This document shows, one piece after another, positions 1-8,006 of a DNA stretch of 11,134 nt (positions are counted from its first letter, which is position 1; every line of letters begins with the position of its first letter). The notes below the pieces were generated by a model. The model saw only the letters and a program-made list of their open reading frames with translations. It ran no database searches and was not told the origin of the DNA. Source of the DNA: Fragilaria radians (lineage: Eukaryota > Bacillariophyta > Fragilariophyceae > Fragilariales > Fragilariaceae). A program made the position numbers and the translations under genes. The stretch lies in the NCBI GenBank assembly GCA_900642245.1, contig CAAAJI010000682.1, positions 22,677 through 33,810 of the forward strand. Reading direction: 5' to 3'.

Positions 1-410
1 ACTTCTCATTCCAAATTGGCCACTCATCAGCCTTTCCGCAGAAAGGAATCCCTCTAATAGTGCTTAAATCTGTCATGTTGACTCCAAACGTGAATGCCGA
101 ATGAATGAGAATTGTTCAAAATACTCCCAAGTAAACTTTGATAACTTATTTGTTTTACAGAAATGAATAGAATAGACAATAAGGTACCCACATTTAAACG
201 TGTTAGAAAGTCTTCTATTCAAGCGATGAAAAGATGAAGAGGATGAAAGCAAACGTAAGTTGCACTAAAAGTTGTGATTTCTAATTTTTATCTTTACTTA
301 ATCGCTGACGCACCGATGTGCTGACTCACTCATTTTATCAATTATAAATATACCTAATGGATAACCTAAACATATAAAACCTAATTTGAATGAACGTGAG
401 GGATATATTT
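1..410. other. Left-edge stretch, no recognised gene
   Basis: I see no coherent protein in any frame. Inside it lies a segment at 161-254 bordered by splice-like signals: a pyrimidine-rich tract ending in TTTTACAG at 153-160 and a GTAAGT donor at 255-260. It contains an ATG at 163, and the frame from it stops after 24 codons; shifting frame near the end gives an acidic tail instead. The element B Gag relic fades out near 411, so the junction between that relic and unrelated sequence lies around 380-411. Confidence 0.4.
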
Positions 411-1194
411 TCAATAAACATTTCCATTTGTAGCATAATGGTTGTGCAAATCATGAATAACTTGGTGTGCAGAGCCAGTATTAGCATGCTGGGGAACAAT
501 GGTCTGTGCTTGACCTCCAGTAACATTAGTGTAGAGCACGGACATCACAAAGGCTTCTTGTCTCTTCCACAAATTCATATCCTCAGAATTCTCAGCAGGA
601 ATCAAAGCATTTAAATCAAAGATCCTTGAAACATTGTCTACATGGGCTTGACCTTTCCATTGGCAAATGGCTCAGAAATAGAGCTTGGGAGTACCATTGA
701 ACTTGGAATAGCTCTTCACATCCCTCTTGATACCATAATCAAATGCAGAAACGTGGTTACTAGTAACTTCTGGTAGGACCCCTAACAGCAGTAACAGACA
801 TTGAGGAGGGAGCAGAGCCTCTCAAAATCAAAGTAACAACAGTGGCAGTAAATGTGGTGAAAGCATTGGAATCAACTCTCATCCAGTCATCAGCTTCAAA
901 CAGTTTCGAGGCTCGGATCTTCAATTGGTGGTCATGATACAGTAAAATATGCTTCAGCAATTTCTTCTGTTTGGTGGGTACTGATACAAATTTCATGTCA
1001 TCATTTTCATAGGTCAGGTCATCAATTTCTTCATTTGTCATTGCAATAATGTCAATGACAGAAGTATAATCTTCAGATGCAAGAGCTCTCCACAATGGAG
1101 ATTCAGGTGTCAGGTTAAGAAGATTCTTCAGAATGTGCTGGAATGCTTCTTCAGTGGTAGCCCTTGTATTGGGCATGGTCTTTTCAAAATGCAA
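411..1194 (-). pseudogene. gag: Copia-type Gag fragment, N-terminal half (element B)
   Basis: Retrotransposon Gag forms the particle that packages element RNA. The first 144 codons (1194 to 760) are open. They contain the TTEEAF-type start of diatom copia Gag, the block SVIDIIAMTNEEIDDLTY, a LLKH segment and an ADDW motif. The likely family start is the inner ATG at 1176 (MPNTRA...), six codons after the first ATG at 1194. A frameshift near 750 moves the reading to VSAFDYGIKRDVKSYSKF, which then meets a TGA at 672-674. The frame resumes with DLNALIPAENSED, and 605-411 encodes LWKRQEAFVMSVLY and a HANTGSAHQVIHDLH block, the usual capsid alpha-helical region. Everything C-terminal to this is missing, as are protease and pol. 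The sequence differs from the Gag of element A, so this is a second family. The diatom copia assignment is from recall of the family pattern. Confidence 0.72.
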
Positions 1195-1196
1195 CT

Positions 1197-1247
1197 GGGC
1201 AGGTGTTGCAATTAACAGATTTCAGGTGTAACGGGGCAGGTGTTGCA
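1197..1247. repeat. 14-bp direct repeat next to gag B start
   Basis: The exact 14-mer GGGCAGGTGTTGCA occurs at 1197-1210 and again at 1234-1247, with a partial CAGGTGT copy between them at about 1223. It lies directly upstream of the gag start of element B, in what would be the leader of that element. It may be a local duplication or a slippage product. No function can be read from it. Confidence 0.8.
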
Positions 1248-1607
1248 GGTTATGCACGGAAAACCCTCACAATGATTCTTTCTTCTCAATGCTTGGTCAA
1301 CACTTAATCTTTTGACACTTCTTCTTCAGGAAGTGGTCTCCTCAACAAGGAGAATACATTGATGTACAAGAAAGTTGGGAATAGGCAGTAGGTCTCACGA
1401 CTCTTAATCTGAGAAGTCAGGAACGGCAGAAACAGCAATAACAAGAGAAAAAACTAAAGAAAAGTCATTTATCTACAGTAGAATATGATATCTTACGTCT
1501 GTAGCAAATTGGCAGTATCAAGGGACTAGTTGTCGTTAGTCCTCACCGTACACAGTGACGTTTTGTCAGTAACTAAATTGAATGATAAGTTATCATTGAG
1601 CTACCAG
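1248..1607. other. Non-coding stretch, no recognised gene
   Basis: No supported reading frame is present on either strand. By position it should hold the 5' leader or LTR of element B (which reads leftward from 1194), but I found no second copy of it in the window and no clear primer-binding site, so that remains inference. Confidence 0.4.
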
Positions 1608-2880
1608 AAGCTTCAACAGCTGAAAATAATCCATCAACAGGGCCAGCTCAACCAGATCTTGTGACTTGAATGGATATTCCTCAAGATTTCAGACCTTTAT
1701 AAGATATGGAAGCTGTGTCCCCAGGATTGGCCAACAATGACATCAATGACTACACAACATACCTTCTGCAGGTGCAAGCTTTTCAAAGCAGTAACATGCC
1801 TATTTCCATCTACACTTGATTGCAGAGCAGTCAACCTCCAACTGTTTCTTTACCAACTTAAGGATAAGACATCCATCTATGCCTGGAACTCAATCTTAGA
1901 AATAGGTAACAAGAACCCACTAGATCACTATTGCAAGTTTGCTTTTGACATTGTTAGGTTTCATGCAGAACTGAATTTCCTTTCTAGTACTCACGTGGCA
2001 CAGATTTATTCATGATGTACAATTGTATCGTGAGCTCTCTATATGATGCTGCTCAGAAGCAGAGCAGAAATCGAGCATTGGTCAAACCATTTTGATTGGA
2101 GGGAAAGGATTCAGGACTCTATTTTTCAAAGCGGTAATCATGGTATCCCATAATGATACCAGAGCAACGACCACAGTTACGACCTAGTTGTATTTCAACA
2201 ATCATGCACTGTCACTTGTTGCACAACTGGATGCTCAGGGTGAACAGGCACATGGCTCTTGTGTCAATTTCTTCAAAGGATTCACAGCATGCAACATTTC
2301 TCATATAAAATAAGAAGATGTGCATCAAGAAGGAGGAAATAATGATTGTAACCAAATAATGGATTAGGTCATTGAAAATGTATGGGTCAAAAGGAGGCAG
2401 GCACTTAGTCTCAAAGTCCACCAGAGAGGTGACCATCATAGCTCTCCAAGTGCAATTCAATGAAGTCATGAAAGTTAATATCCAATCCAACAAGGCAGAT
2501 TCTCAGAAATCAGGCACAGGCAAAGAAGGGACAAAAAGAAAGAAACCGAAACGAAAAGCATGAAGATGGCCAAGCGGGAGGCCTTGATCACCGTCCAACC
2601 ACATGGGGATGAAATGAAGGTCAGTTGCTCATGTACTCATTATGACCCAAAGTTTGAAACAATTGGAGGATTATTCGGTAGCATCCTATCAGAATCTAAA
2701 CGGCAGACTGAAAGTGGGTTCAAAGAGAGGCCCAAGAATATCTTTAATCCAACAATCACAGTTCTCCACCAGTCTATAGAAGGTCCAAGATTGGAATGTT
2801 CAACCGCAGAGAAGGTCCTCTATCAGCATTCAACCACAGAATCATTACCATATGATGACAGGACACTTGAGCATATCTGA
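1608..2880 (+). pseudogene. Decayed unidentified protein-coding relic
   Basis: I do not recognise this sequence. Several plus-strand frames read like protein in succession. Near 1608-1800 a frame gives EASTAENNPSTGPAQPDL, then after stops NNDINDYTTYLLQVQAFQSS. From 1737 to 2015 another frame is open for 92 codons. From about 2080 a third gives GQTILIGGKGFRTLFFKAV, then ALSLVAQLDAQGEQAHGSC, with TAG and TAA stops between. Positions 2372-2563 end in a very basic tail (KRKKPKRKA), and 2560-2880 (106 codons) overlaps that stop by ATGA in another frame, with a CSCTHYDPKFETIGGLFGS block. The pattern of usable stretches joined by stops and shifts suggests an old gene, perhaps of a retroelement because of its neighbours. 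It lies opposite in strand to both copia relics, so it is not simply part of either. The basic tail could be a nuclear localisation or nucleic-acid-binding segment. The left limit is approximate. Confidence 0.35.
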
Positions 2881-2884
2881 GGAC

Positions 2885-2896
2885 AATAAAAATAAA
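2885..2896 (+). terminator. Two tandem AATAAA polyadenylation-type hexamers
   Basis: AATAAA occurs at 2885-2890 and again at 2891-2896, only a few bases after the TGA that ends the 106-codon plus-strand frame. This spacing is close to that of a eukaryotic poly(A) signal after a stop codon and supports a former plus-strand transcript ending here. The surroundings are AT-rich, so chance is possible. Confidence 0.3.
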
Positions 2897-2916
2897 TCTA
2901 CTCATTCCTTCAACAT

Positions 2917-2957
2917 ATTACATGTAATGAAATTTTTAATTTTTTTTAATTTTTATT
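2917..2957. repeat. 12-bp perfect palindrome followed by T-rich tract
   Basis: ATTACATGTAAT at 2917-2928 is a perfect palindrome. It is followed at about 2930-2957 by runs of T broken by AA. On the minus strand this lies just after the stop codon of gag-pol A, where a polypurine tract and the 3' LTR would be expected. The minus-strand copy is A-rich but not a typical G-containing polypurine tract. Confidence 0.5.
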
Positions 2958-2993
2958 CGAATCACTTAAATATCCTTAAAATGTAAATACATT

Positions 2994-3671
2994 TCAATTT
3001 GGAATTTCGGGAACATGGAACAACCAATTCTTGACCAAATGATGAAATCTCTCATTACTTAAGGTCTTTGTCAGGATTTCACTGACATTCTCATCACTCT
3101 TCACATATACAAACCTCATCACTTTAGCTGCAATAGCTCATTGTACTCGATGATAAGCGATTGCATTATGCTTTTTCTTCAAGACACTTGAGGCAACTGA
3201 AGTATTTAAAAACTCTGACATATCATCTGCTAACATCAAAGTGGGTCCATCTAATGCCACACCTAACGACATCAACATAAATCTAACCTCCAGGATGAGT
3301 TCTGTTGCAATTCATGACGCTACTAATCCGGAACCATAAGTTGAAGTATCTTCTGTCTTCTGACGTTTAGATGATTGGTGTATGCCTGTGATGGACCTTC
3401 TTGTTACTAAATCATGTGCATGATCTGCATCCACAAAGACAGTCATCCGGACTTTTGGTTCCTTTGACATAGGAAGGTCATTTGGAAATTCTTCTTCAGC
3501 ATCTGAATAGAAATCCTTCCAATTTGACTGATCATCCACAGGGTAAGTTGAATGATCTGGATACGTTGTATCAACAATTACTCTCCCCTTTGGAAAGGTC
3601 TTAAGGTAAGCGAAAATTCTCTCAACATCCTTCAAATGCCCTTCCCTTGGTGACATGTTAAATCTACTCAT
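2994..3671 (-). pseudogene. pol: RNase H domain and C-terminus of copia Pol A
   Basis: RNase H degrades the RNA strand of the RNA-DNA hybrid during reverse transcription. The open stretch 3671-3312 reads SRFNMSPREGHLKDVERI, then FVDADHAHDLVTRRSITGI, the diatom copia RNase H region with its acidic D-A-D core, then SSKRQKTEDTSTYGSGLV. About a dozen codons expected between ITGI and SKRQK are missing, apparently in frame. A TGA at 3312-3314 interrupts; the same frame then continues IATELILEVRFMLMSLGVAL, SSVLKKKHNAIAYHRVQ, a second TGA at 3138-3140, AIAAKVMRFVYVKSDENVSE and NWLFHVPEIPN before the true stop at 2994-2996. The remainder is clearly one domain, well kept apart from these lesions. Both premature TGAs stand where I would expect arginine-type codons, which fits C-to-T change, but that expectation is from recall. 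Confidence 0.88.
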
Positions 3672-4250
3672 AGCAGATGTTGCATAAAATATATCAAATC
3701 TCCCCAGAACAATTATCCAGATACAGCATCCTATTGTTCATCTATACTTAGCTGATTCTTCATCAGTACAAAACGGCGTGTCATCTACTTCAGGATGATA
3801 ACCTTCGCTCATGCGTGTCTTGATGGGTTTCAGTTCCTTACCAAAAAGGTTCTCAAACTTAGGAATGACATTCTAGATATAGGTTCTGGCAGAGATAGCT
3901 AATCCGAAGCATTGGTTCTTCCGCGTAAAAAGGCATTTCCAACATCACATGCAGAACAGGAGAGTCCCTACAATTCTCCTAAGAAAAACCAATTCTTTCG
4001 GTATTCATTCGTACAACCCCTGAATAAATGTCTTCCTTTTCATTAACTGTCCAGTTGCCTCCTGCAACCAATCTTGCTTTATGCCTTAGGTCATATTTGA
4101 CATCAAATATTATGTGATACAGAATCTTCTGATATCCATTAGGAATACTATCCCCTGAATCAAGCACTATGAATGTCTGATAATCTGTAAGCTGCTTGAG
4201 GTCTGCCCAAATAGCCTCTTCCATAGATTATTGCCGTTTTTCTTGTCTCA
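3672..4250 (-). pseudogene. pol: Reverse transcriptase domain, catalytic core deleted
   Basis: Reverse transcriptase copies element RNA into DNA. The N-terminal part is open at 4224-3979: LTDYQTFIVLDSGDSIPNGY, then FDVKYDLRHKARLVAGGNWT and KEDIYSGVV, a strong copia signature. A one-base shift near 4220 separates it from the preceding NNLW, and a TGA lies at 4248-4250. Further on a frame gives GFFLGEL, a TAG at 3968-3970, then GLSCSACDVGNAFLRG, which holds the first catalytic aspartate. The reading then jumps at about 3911-3922 to CFGLAISARTYI, a TAG at 3873-3875, NVIPKFENLFGKELKPIKT, a TGA at 3738-3740 and CCIWIIVLGRFDI. The YVDD-type catalytic segment and its surroundings, of the order of 100 codons by family layout, are absent. 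Confidence 0.88.
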
Positions 4251-4800
4251 ATTGATATCTTTCTTGATTCCTTTGGGAACCTGTATTTCCAAATTTGTTC
4301 TCAATACTTGATGGACTTGTTGAAACCGTGTGTACCCTGGCAATATCCACAGATGTTTTAACCTTGCAGTACTGTACAAGATGATGAAACGGCATCCTAT
4401 TTAGAAGATTTCGGTTCATTGCAAAAGAGACTACTGGTGTAGGGTTGCTGACACTTAATGCAAAAACATTCAGCCATGATGTGGCTTGTTAAAATCATTC
4501 CATTCTACTAGGCATTTATAATGATTTGTAGGTGTGTTCATTCCTATTTCTTCAGAATATTTGAGCATCTTAGTACATTCCCATGGCCTATCTTGTCATC
4601 CTCTGCCATATCCAATACATGTAGTTGATGCATACGATCCAGCTCTGTTTTGAGACTTAGAGCCCATCAAAGCACTATGGTATATCTGACACTCAGTAGC
4701 TCCTAACTGAAGATTTATATTTTTAAAGCTCTTCTGGCCTTTAAGCACATATACATCATACAAAGGAAAGAAAAAATCTTGACCACTTAAAAAAAGTTAC
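4228..4800 (-). pseudogene. pol: Linker between integrase and reverse transcriptase (Pol A)
   Basis: In copia Pol a variable region follows the integrase core. Here the minus strand gives FPLYDVYVLKGQKSFKNI, then LGATECQIYHSALMGSKSQ, CLVEWNDFNK and, in 4419-4228, MNRNLLNRMPFHHLVQYCK. A neighbouring frame contributes VPKGIKKDIN close to the reverse transcriptase start. The frame changes several times, so this is a broken segment rather than a separate gene. It is assigned mainly by position and by the PFHHLVQYCK and VPKGI blocks, which I recall from diatom copia polyproteins. Confidence 0.7.
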
Positions 4801-5420
4801 AGATGGCTTGTAACTTTGACCTAGTTCTGTCTCCAACATTTTGGTCCAAATGACTAGTCTTGGATCTTATTCTACTTGTCACTTCATCATTATGCTTCCT
4901 TGTTTTCTGTTTAGAATGTCTATTTCTAGGAATATTACTTGGCATCACATCTAACTTTTTAAGGATCTCTTGCACATCTGGCTTAAATGATTCCCGTTTA
5001 TTTCTTTTGGAGTATATCTTCAGTATTCTTAGTCATGTTACCTAAAAACTCAAGATAGACATCTGGAAATTTCAGACTCAGTCTTCACTCTTCATCCCTG
5101 TAACATATAGCATCTTGGAAGTCATAAAAAGAAATACTTGTGCACAGTGGTATCGTTCATTCGACTTTGTACAAGAAATGTAAGTATCTGTAGCAATAAC
5201 TTCATTTAATCTCTTATGTCTTAACATTTGAAGCCGGCGTTTTAGATGGCATCGCATAGGATAATGAATAGTGGATTTGGATAATTGTGTGGTTTGTCGT
5301 AGGGTATGCTGTATAACATCATATGGCCTAAACTCAATTAAGGTGACAATATTTCATTATCAAACTTGCTAGGCAGAGCCTTACTAAAGTGAGGATCTGT
5401 GTTTATTATATTGGGGTCAT
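4787..5420 (-). pseudogene. pol: Integrase domain with catalytic centre deleted
   Basis: Integrase joins element DNA to the chromosome. In order the minus strand shows RPYDVIQHTLRQTTQLSKS, then MRCHLKRRLQMLRHKRLNEV, IATDTYISCTKSNERYHCAQ, VFLFMTSKMLYVTGMKSE and, after a frameshift, FPDVYLEFLGNM. The aspartate of ATDTY (codon at 5186-5188) matches the first residue of the D,D(35)E triad. The sequence then jumps at about 5020-5045 to KNTEDILQKK and on to NKRESFKPDVQEILKKLDVM in the C-terminal part, followed by HNDEVTSRIRSKTSHLDQNV. The second aspartate and the glutamate are missing, a loss of perhaps 150 codons by family layout. The left portion of this stretch (5260-5420) is frame-shifted and less certain. 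Confidence 0.85.
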
Positions 5421-5860
5421 CAACATTTGTCTTTTGGACAATATCAGCATGGAAGATTAATTGCACAAGGTTTTCCCTATATACTATTTAACAGCGTATC
5501 AGATGGGTCATAAAAGGATAATTTTTGACGGTTATGTTGAAGTGAAGGACTGTTTTCAGTGGGACCTAAGCGAACAATACAATTCTCAGTGTCAATGACT
5601 TGCCAGTAAAACTTTTCTGCCATCTGATCCGAGAATGAAGACGGATTCTATGGAGCATCTCCTTGTGTGAAGCAATAGTGTTTAAGAGAAACAATTCCTT
5701 CAGCAGTAGGTAGTCGGTGATTAATATGGACCATACATCCAGTAAGATCCAGAGGAACGGTAAGGACATCACCGTCATTGCGCTCCTCCATGTCTATGAC
5801 AAATATAATCAATTTCGATATCAAGTTATCTCAATTGAAACTCTCATAGTAATGAATGAC
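5421..5860 (-). pseudogene. pol: Spacer between protease and integrase (Pol A)
   Basis: A minus-strand frame reads GIVSLKHYCFTQGDAP, a TAG, then SSFSDQMAEKFYWQVIDTEN and CIVRLGPTENSPSLQHNRQK with FYDPSDTLLNSI before a TAG. This kind of sequence sits between protease and the integrase zinc region in diatom copia polyproteins. No HHCC zinc-binding set is discernible. The 70-codon open frame at 5566-5778 is in a different frame and is not the coding one. Confidence 0.65.
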
Positions 5861-6114
5861 CTAATGTTCCATTATATATACACCTTTATGTACTAATAGC
5901 AAAATATATTGTCCATTGGGTAAATCAAGGGTAGAAATAGCACTGACAATTGGAAGATTCCGAAAAATGGCAGTTTCATGATAAAACCGACTACATTCGC
6001 TCTTCTTGAGTTGAGGATTGTTATTACCTCCCATCCATTGCCTAAAACGCAAGTATCAGTAGTACCATCTAAGATACTGATATGATATCTTTCTGGTAAA
6101 AAAAGAAGATTCAT
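5861..6114 (-). pseudogene. pol: Aspartic protease domain (Pol A), frameshifted
   Basis: The protease cuts the Gag-Pol precursor. At about 6072-6025 the minus strand encodes ILDGTTDTCVLGNGWEV, the active-site region of a retropepsin, followed by SRRANVVGF. A frameshift near 5990 moves the reading to YHETAIFRNLPIVSAISTLD and LPNGQYILLLVHKGVYI, which ends near 5861. Together they cover about 80 residues, the expected protease length. The active-site loop reads D-G-T-T-D-T rather than the D-S/T-G triplet of most retropepsins; diatom copia elements, as I recall, have a DGGADT-type loop, so the T-T here may be a substitution. Confidence 0.85.
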
Positions 6115-7359
6115 GCACTTATTTTACAAAGTATTTTTTGTACTGATACTTGTAAGTACAATATACTCTGAAGTCCAAAAGTCATAATCTGTCTCCTGTT
6201 GAGATTCTTAGATATTGGAAGTATCAATGAACTTCAAATTGTTTCTAAAATCTTCAAAACGGTCTATGCTTCCATCCCAAATGACTCTTGCAGGTAGAAC
6301 TTGACGTCTCTCATGATTTGCATCTGATACGGCTTGTGACCTCCCCTTAACCATCTTCATGAAAGTACTTGGATGATCTGGCATTTGATGTTCATCTACA
6401 CCTAAAGGGTATTGCTCATCATCCTAGGTCTTCTTAGCATCATTTCTATATCCTTCAAAATCTGGTTTCGGCAAAAATGCGTGATTTAAATGCTAAGGGC
6501 AGAAATTGTGTATATTTGATTTTCCTGAGGTCTTTGTAATCTCTATGTCTTCTGAGAAGACACTTGGCAAAGATATTTACTAACACTTGATGCATTCTTC
6601 TTAGATATGGTGCTAATCGTAGATCCAATTAAAGAGTCTTGTGTCATAAAGTCTTCTAAGTAATTTAAGAAATTTTTCCTTATCTGCCAATAACATGCCA
6701 TATAATGACTTTTTAATGTTGATATACTGTCTGTACTTAGAAGATTGGTTTCTTCCTCAAATATGGACGGAATTAGTTTCTGTGTCACAGCATGCTCATC
6801 CAAACCAGATTTCTCTTTAACTATTATCTTAAAACACTTTTCCAAGCATATTTCTTTTATAATAGAATCCTGGAAAACAGGATCTCGTAGATCTTGAAGT
6901 GAGACAAATTTCCAAACTCATGTAAGTTCAAACTAGATAAGTGGTTCATGTTCTTGATAATACATTTGTTCATAGAGATGATCAATGACTTTGTCTTACT
7001 ATATAGAGCAAATGCTTCAAAAACTTTTTTAATTCCTGATGATATATCCGGAGATCCCCAAAATGGTGCTTTAGATGACTATTTACTAGTTGACTATCCT
7101 CATGACGCTTGATGACCGTAGGATTGTCTTTCTTGGGACTAGGAAGTAAATCTAACTTTTGCTTCTGAGCAGATGGCAATGAATTGATAATTTTTAGCAT
7201 TTTTGCATCTTGAGATGAGATAGACCTTTTTGTCTGATGGCCCTCTGATTTTCTAACATAACTACCAGGCTATTTCTTACTTATCCTTGCTGATCTCCTA
7301 AGTCCTTAGTCAGCTTCCCTTGGGCTTTGGGGAACTCCCCCTTTTGCAGTTGAACTCAT
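6115..7359 (-). pseudogene. gag: Gag region of copia element A, degenerate
   Basis: This is the 5' end of the element A polyprotein. The start at 7357-7359 gives MSSTAKGGVPQSPREAD, a TAA at 7306-7308, GLRRSARISKK, a TAG at 7270-7272, then KSEGHQTKRSISSQDAKMLK, and continues in the same frame to 6982. That last part (MLKIINSLPSAQKQKLDLLP on) carries a basic, lysine-rich stretch. After frameshifts, 6845-6543 encodes 100 residues beginning MEKCFKIIVKEKSGLDEH. Nearer the protease, WDGSIDRFEDFRNNLKF occurs in another frame. I did not find a CCHC zinc knuckle. The same-frame continuity over the two N-terminal stops supports the chosen start. This N-terminus is unlike the Gag of element B. Confidence 0.75.
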
Positions 7360-7514
7360 TATGCTGATGACTTTATAGAAGACGTTTCTATTCAAGTATG
7401 ATGACGTTTTCGACGTATAATTGACAGATTTGCCTTATATGAAGATGTTTCAGACTAACTACAAGACGGATGTTACTTGGTAGATGCAGTTTTAGACTTA
7501 ATGAAGTTAACTTA

Positions 7515-7650
7515 GGTAGGTAGAAATTGTTGAAATCAGCCTATTACTGTTGAATTAAGGCTCTATCCGTAGTTAACAATTCTAACCGTGGATGTTGACT
7601 GAAATTTCTGCTTAAAAATAAAATTCTAACTGACTACCGTTGATCTAGGA
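7515..7650. repeat. Decayed older units of the 59-60 bp tandem array
   Basis: Weaker matches to the array at 7651-7890 continue toward gag A. GGTAGAA...CAGCCT, ATTAAG and GTAGTTAACA near 7518-7580 align with the unit, with small insertions. CCGTTGATCT at 7637-7646 lies 60 bp before the CAGTTGAACT core of the first clear unit. Decay increases with distance from the good copies. A further weak match may exist near 7478-7515. Judged by eye only. Confidence 0.4.
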
Positions 7651-7890
7651 TTGGTAGTACACAACTGAGCCTGAGTAGTTAAATGAAGTACAGCTTCAGT
7701 TGAACTTGCCTTGGAAGAAGACAACCACAGCCTTAGTAGTTAAGAAGTACAGCTGTAGTTCAACTTGAATCGGTAGAAGACAACCACAGCCTGACTAGTT
7801 AAGAGGTACAGCTGTAGTTGAACTTGAAGGTTGGTAGAAGACAAGAGTGACCTGTGATGCCGGAAGTACAGTCACAATTGAACTTGACAG
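7651..7890. repeat. Tandem array, four copies of a 59-60 bp unit
   Basis: Four units lie head to tail (about 7651-7710, 7711-7770, 7771-7830, 7831-7890). The block GTACAG recurs at 7688, 7747, 7806 and 7866, giving steps of 59, 59 and 60 bp. Units two and three share AGAAGACAACCACAGCCT, TAGTTAAGA and GTACAGCTGTAGTT exactly; units one and four are more diverged. Units two and three contain the perfect 10-bp palindrome TACAGCTGTA. Stops occur in the frames I examined, so it is not a peptide repeat. It lies upstream of gag A in the sense of that element, about 290 bp from its start codon, so it may be part of the LTR or leader, where copia elements often carry enhancer-like repeats. That role is inference. 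Confidence 0.9.
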
Positions 7891-7998
7891 CTCAAAAACC
7901 CCTAGACACTTCCAATGAAAGAACAGTAAAAGAAGAGAGGAAGTGGTAGATCAAGCACAGACAATTGTTAACACTGGGTCTGGACCAGATTACCATAA

Positions 7999-8006
7999 TT
8001 TATATA
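7999..8006 (-). promoter_or_regulatory. TATA-like box for minus-strand transcription
   Basis: The minus strand reads TATATAAA, about 640 bp upstream of the gag A start and just upstream of the tandem array. If it is the promoter of element A, the array would be transcribed as leader. AT-rich context makes a chance match possible, and no LTR copy supports it. Confidence 0.3.

Larger units (their letters stand above)
2994..7359 (-). mobile_element. Ty1/copia (CoDi-like) retrotransposon gag-pol, degenerate (element A)
   Basis: Read on the minus strand, this stretch gives the fixed order Gag, protease, integrase, linker, reverse transcriptase and RNase H. Integrase before reverse transcriptase is the Ty1/copia order and excludes Ty3/gypsy. 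It begins at the ATG at 7357-7359 (MSSTAKGGVPQSPRE) and ends with the TGA at 2994-2996 after LFHVPEIPN. Numerous stops and frameshifts interrupt it. Two larger losses remove the catalytic cores of integrase (junction about 5020-5045) and reverse transcriptase (junction about 3911-3922). At 4366 bp it is shorter than the roughly 5 kb I would expect for an intact coding region of this group. It cannot encode a working polyprotein. Flanking LTRs were not found with confidence: the sequence beyond 2994 shows no match to the region upstream of 7359. Its segments are listed separately. Confidence 0.9.

Noticed and set aside
338..614. Frames at 338-526 (minus) and 390-614 (plus)
   Set aside because: They are shadows of the element B Gag segment at 411-605, which has the recognisable capsid-like sequence.
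2212..2493. Minus-strand 93-codon hydrophobic frame as a membrane protein
   Set aside because: Its apparent membrane segments are the complement of polar, coding-like plus-strand sequence, and it resembles no family.
4860..5045. Plus-strand 61-codon hydrophobic frame
   Set aside because: It is antisense to the integrase C-terminal part of element A.
7651..7890. Tandem array as a CRISPR array or as a repeat-peptide gene
   Set aside because: The units abut with no unique spacers, the genome is eukaryotic, and stops occur in the frames examined.
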